8,402 nt of DNA from a bacterium (lineage in GTDB: Bacteria; Zhuqueibacterota; Zhuqueibacteria; Thermofontimicrobiales; Thermofontimicrobiaceae), in NCBI GenBank assembly GCA_025453735.1, contig JALOPY010000078.1, positions 1 through 8,402 of the forward strand. Direction: 5' to 3'. The notes under the pieces were generated by a model. It worked only from the letters and a program-made list of their open reading frames with translations. It did not search any database and had not been told where the DNA came from. Both the position numbers and the translations under genes were made by a program. Positions 6,359 through 8,402 of the stretch are shown here, piece by piece. Within the stretch, counting starts at the first letter, position 1, and every line of letters begins with the position of its first letter.

Positions 6359-7177
6359 ATGAATTGCAATAAATTTGGACATCATTTGGTTCGATTTTTG
6401 AGTTTTAGTTTGCTGGCTTTGTTCATGTTTTCATTGAATCCCTGTTTGGCAGCAGAACCCTTGTCTTACTGGAGGTTGGATGAGGGCTCGCAACCCTACG
6501 AAGATTTTGCAAGCAACAATGATGGGACATGCATTGATAATAGCCTCGACTTTTGCCCGGAACGTGTTCCTGGAAAAATCGGTCAGGCGCAGTTCTTTGA
6601 CGGTCTCATTGAAGGTCTTGATGTTCCTGGAGATTCCTTTAATTGGACTTCCACTGACAGCTTCACTATCGTAATTTGGATGAAAAAGATTGGTCAACCA
6701 CCCACCGAAAATGAGGTTATTGTCGGTCGAGAGGATCGGGTAGAAAACCGTCTACACTGGTGGCTGGGTGTTCACGGAGAAGACGGCGGCGCAATGTTTG
6801 TATTGATTGATTCAGGTGGAATAGGTAACAATGAGCGGTTTTTTCTGCTGAGTACCAAAACAATAACGGACGGTGATTGGCATCAAGTTGTGGCCGTGAG
6901 AGACGCAGGCCAAAACTTGAATATTTTGTATGTGGATGGTGTGCTCGAAGATAAAGTTTCCATAACCTATCCTGGCAATTTCACGTCGAGCTTTGCAGAC
7001 TTGAACATAGGCTATTTGCAAGAATACTTCAGAAAATTCTACTATTATGAAGGCACCGTCGACGACGTTCAGATCTACAACGCCGCTCTTTCGGAATCGG
7101 AAATAGCCGCTCTTTATCGTCAGAAAGTTGGCAGGAATATGCCCTGGCTGCCAGTAATTCTATTAGACGACAAATAA
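6359..7177 (+). CDS. Secreted LamG-domain (concanavalin-like) protein
   Basis: Protein of 272 residues, expected outside the inner membrane. A signal peptide is clear: a short positive N-terminus (K5, H8, H9, R12), a hydrophobic core at 13-26, and a likely cleavage after Ala31 or Ala32 (NPCLAA/EP). There is no lipobox cysteine at the site. Residues about 36-245 form one LamG-like jelly-roll: YWRLDEGSQPYEDFASNNDG, PGKIGQAQFFDG (71-82), SFTIVIWMK (101-109), DGDWHQVVAVRD (171-182), LYVDG (190-194) and EGTVDDVQIYNAALSESEIAALY (about 221-243), all in standard order. Such domains bind glycans or calcium or mediate adhesion; no catalytic residues can be assigned. The protein ends in a short hydrophobic tail, PWLPVILLDDK, after the domain. 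It has its own promoter and leader. A link to the polysaccharide exporter is suggested only by proximity. Confidence 0.85.
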   Translation: MNCNKFGHHLVRFLSFSLLALFMFSLNPCLAAEPLSYWRLDEGSQPYEDFASNNDGTCIDNSLDFCPERVPGKIGQAQFFDGLIEGLDVPGDSFNWTSTDSFTIVIWMKKIGQPPTENEVIVGREDRVENRLHWWLGVHGEDGGAMFVLIDSGGIGNNERFFLLSTKTITDGDWHQVVAVRDAGQNLNILYVDGVLEDKVSITYPGNFTSSFADLNIGYLQEYFRKFYYYEGTVDDVQIYNAALSESEIAALYRQKVGRNMPWLPVILLDDK

Positions 7178-7199
7178 CCTTACCAGCAAGGAGAATTCT

Positions 7200-7286
7200 G
7201 TGATCGGATTTAGGGTCAAGTCGATTGCAAAAGAACGGCAATTTTATGGCAAGGACTTTCGGAAGGTACCTTTTTCAACCTCTTAA
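7200..7286 (+). CDS. Small ORF with strong ribosome binding site, possibly the start of a lost gene
   Basis: GTG 7200 opens a 28-residue frame ending in TAA 7284-7286. AAGGAG at 7188-7193 sits 6 nt upstream, which is ideal, and the ORF begins 22 nt after the LamG stop. The peptide is basic (IGFRVKSIAKERQFYGKDF, then RKVPF). I do not recognise it. It could be a genuine small protein, the N-terminus of a gene truncated at about 7286, or a chance frame. The 180 bases that follow carry no frame that obviously continues it. Confidence 0.35.
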   Translation: MIGFRVKSIAKERQFYGKDFRKVPFSTS

Positions 7287-7405
7287 CACCGTCCCTTTAT
7301 GCTTGGTTGCGTATGACGGCAGCAAATTGGTTCAAATGGACATGAAACATACAGCGTTGTTGCCCTTCAAAGGCGGCAAAACTTAAATACCCTTTTATTT
7401 GTCAA

Positions 7406-7431
7406 CCTGTGCCGGTGTGGATACCGGCAGG
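7406..7431. repeat. GC-rich hairpin
   Basis: GCCGGT (7411-7416) and ACCGGC (7423-7428) pair around the loop GTGGAT, and CCT (7406-7408) extends the stem with AGG (7429-7431) past a two-base bulge. No T tract follows, so it is not a classical terminator. It sits between the LamG gene and the broken gene at 7466 and could end transcription by another route or be debris. Confidence 0.4.
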
Positions 7432-7465
7432 CGCGATAATTCATATCTCGACTGCCGGAAGCACT

Positions 7466-8377
7466 ATGACAAGATAACTTAAGGCCCGTACCAAGGCCGC
7501 CATCAAACAAGCCTTCCTCGCTATAAAACTAGATATTCGGCGCATCGAGCGCGAAACATCGACAGGCCCACCGCATGTGGATCCACCGCCAATCTTCGAT
7601 GACCCTTTGGAGGCGTTGCATTTCGCTCGCGGCGGAATGCCCGCGGCTTTCCACTGCCCCATCGACGACTGTTGCCTGCTGAACGGACTCCGATTCGGGC
7701 GCGCGGGCTGGAACCCCTTCTCGGCAACCGTCAGCCAGATCCTTGGGGGACAATGTAATAGTTACCTCGGATCCGGGCTGCAAAAGCACTACCAATTCTG
7801 GCGGCCATCCCGGGCAAGCGAGGCAATCAAAGGTCATCCGAATAGCGCCAGTTAACTGAGTGGGTAATCCCCCCGACATCTTTATTCTGCAGTTCCTTGG
7901 AGATCGTTAGAACCTGCACAGATCAGTGCGGAGGTCGAGACCTGGTATCGAAACGATCTGGTCAAACATGGGTTGCTTGGCCTACGAATCGAGACAGACG
8001 GGTTCAAGACCCATGGACTCGGCCAGCCTCCTTTGGGAAATGCTGAATTCCTTCGACTTAAGAAAATAACCTCCAGCAACGGCACTGCCGGCTTTGTTCG
8101 GACCTATGGCGATGTTTTTGTGTGGATGCTCCGGCGAGGAAATGAAGTTCGCTTCGTAAACCGCGGCGGACCTCACCGCATGGCGGCCATGGACGCGTTG
8201 GGGAGCAGAACCATTCCAGCCCGTTTTCAGCAGCTGGGGATCTTCAAGCTCGAAGACGTCAATTATCGGCCGCAGGTTCAAAAGAAAACCTGGGCCCGGA
8301 GCAAGGCGATCCGTTATTTCAACCATATCTTTGATTTTAATGTCCGTGATTGGGCTCAGGAACGTAAATTTCGATAA
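7466..8377 (+). pseudogene. Conserved hypothetical glycan-cluster protein interrupted by three in-frame TAA codons
   Basis: One plus-strand frame runs from ATG 7466 (GGAAG at 7457-7461, 4 nt before) to TAA 8375-8377, about 303 codons. It is broken only by TAA at 7475-7477 (codon 4), 7856-7858 and 7865-7867. Between them the frame is protein-like. A basic N-terminal helix (KARTKAAIKQAFLAIKLDIRRIERE) leads to PAAFHCPIDDCCLLNGLRFG, then NPFSATVSQIL, LQKHYQFWRPSRASEAIKG, AVPW (just after the second and third stops), and a C-terminal part with LRRGNEVRFVNRGGPHRMAA, then ALGSRTIPARF, and near the end KAIRYFNHIFDFN. From memory this order fits a family of unknown function of about 300 residues, found in polysaccharide loci, with the G-x-HR-x-A-A-x-x-A-L-G-x-x-x-I-P motif. 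No frameshift is needed, which suggests recent decay by point mutation. Alternatively, 7577-7858 and 7973-8377 could be two short genes. GC-richer than the genes upstream. Confidence 0.6.
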
Positions 8378-8402
8378 GGGTAAGGCCAACGGCGGTTGCG
8401 CT

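Noticed and set aside
7466..7867. Programmed stop-codon recoding in the right-hand gene
   Set aside because: All three stops are TAA, which is not the codon used for selenocysteine or pyrrolysine, and other genes in the window terminate normally at TAA. Point-mutation decay is simpler.
7529..7879. Minus-strand reading frame of 116 codons
   Set aside because: It lies opposite the frame at 7466-7858, which has recognisable family-like blocks. The minus-strand translation is rich in Arg/Ala/Gly/Ser in the way antisense frames of GC-rich genes are, and it shows no known motif.
7982..8389. Minus-strand reading frame of 135 codons
   Set aside because: It is antisense to the plus-strand part holding the GGPHRMAAMDALG motif. 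It has no clear ribosome binding site and no domain I recognise, so it is treated as a shadow.
1..8402. CRISPR array, tRNA or rRNA genes
   Set aside because: No regularly spaced repeats, cloverleaf-like segments or rRNA-like stretches were seen on reading through the window.

Overview
The window looks like a piece of a lipopolysaccharide or exopolysaccharide locus from a Gram-negative bacterium. A Desulfobacterota-type (deltaproteobacterial) host is my best guess, based on the gene families, the DUF4277-type insertion-sequence remnant and the mixed base composition. That is recognition from memory, not a search. The central genes (about 1.5-5.6 kb) are AT-rich with many A/T runs. The last kilobase (7.47-8.38 kb) is visibly more GC-rich.

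Layout, all on the plus strand. (1) 1-129: the C-terminal end of a SAF-domain NAD(P)-dependent oxidoreductase. (2) 296-1412: a decayed IS1634/DUF4277-type transposase with its catalytic core deleted, two frameshifts and a nonsense codon. (3) 1499-2335 and 2367-3665: a two-gene ABC exporter, a Wzm-like permease and a Wzt-like ATPase with a C-terminal glycan-binding domain. (4) 3753-5564: an asparagine-synthetase-like protein with a good ATP PP-loop but no N-terminal glutaminase cysteine. (5) 5565-6358: about 0.8 kb without a convincing gene. It holds a weak hairpin, a 13-bp inverted repeat, a second hairpin, a short direct repeat, a strong sigma70-type promoter, and a leader of about 200 nt with a foldable stem and a 9-codon upstream ORF. 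(6) 6359-7177: a secreted LamG-domain (concanavalin-like) protein. (7) 7178-7465: a 28-codon ORF with a good ribosome binding site and a GC-rich hairpin. (8) 7466-8377: a single reading frame of about 300 codons interrupted by three TAA stops and no frameshift. Its C-terminal half has a G-x-HR-x-A-A-x-x-A-L-G motif of a conserved hypothetical protein that I associate with glycan clusters.

How they may work together: Wzm/Wzt would export a lipid-linked O-antigen-like polymer across the inner membrane, with the Wzt tail recognising the finished chain. The neighbouring AsnB-like enzyme is a plausible ATP-dependent amide-forming modifier of a sugar acid or another carboxylate, but its substrate cannot be read from the sequence. 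The LamG protein has its own promoter and is probably a separate transcription unit that acts outside the inner membrane. No glycosyltransferase is visible, so the locus must continue outside the window. I see no clear new multi-gene system. The best leads are the cysteine-less AsnB-like protein next to the exporter, the three-stop gene at the right end, and the structured leader of the LamG gene.
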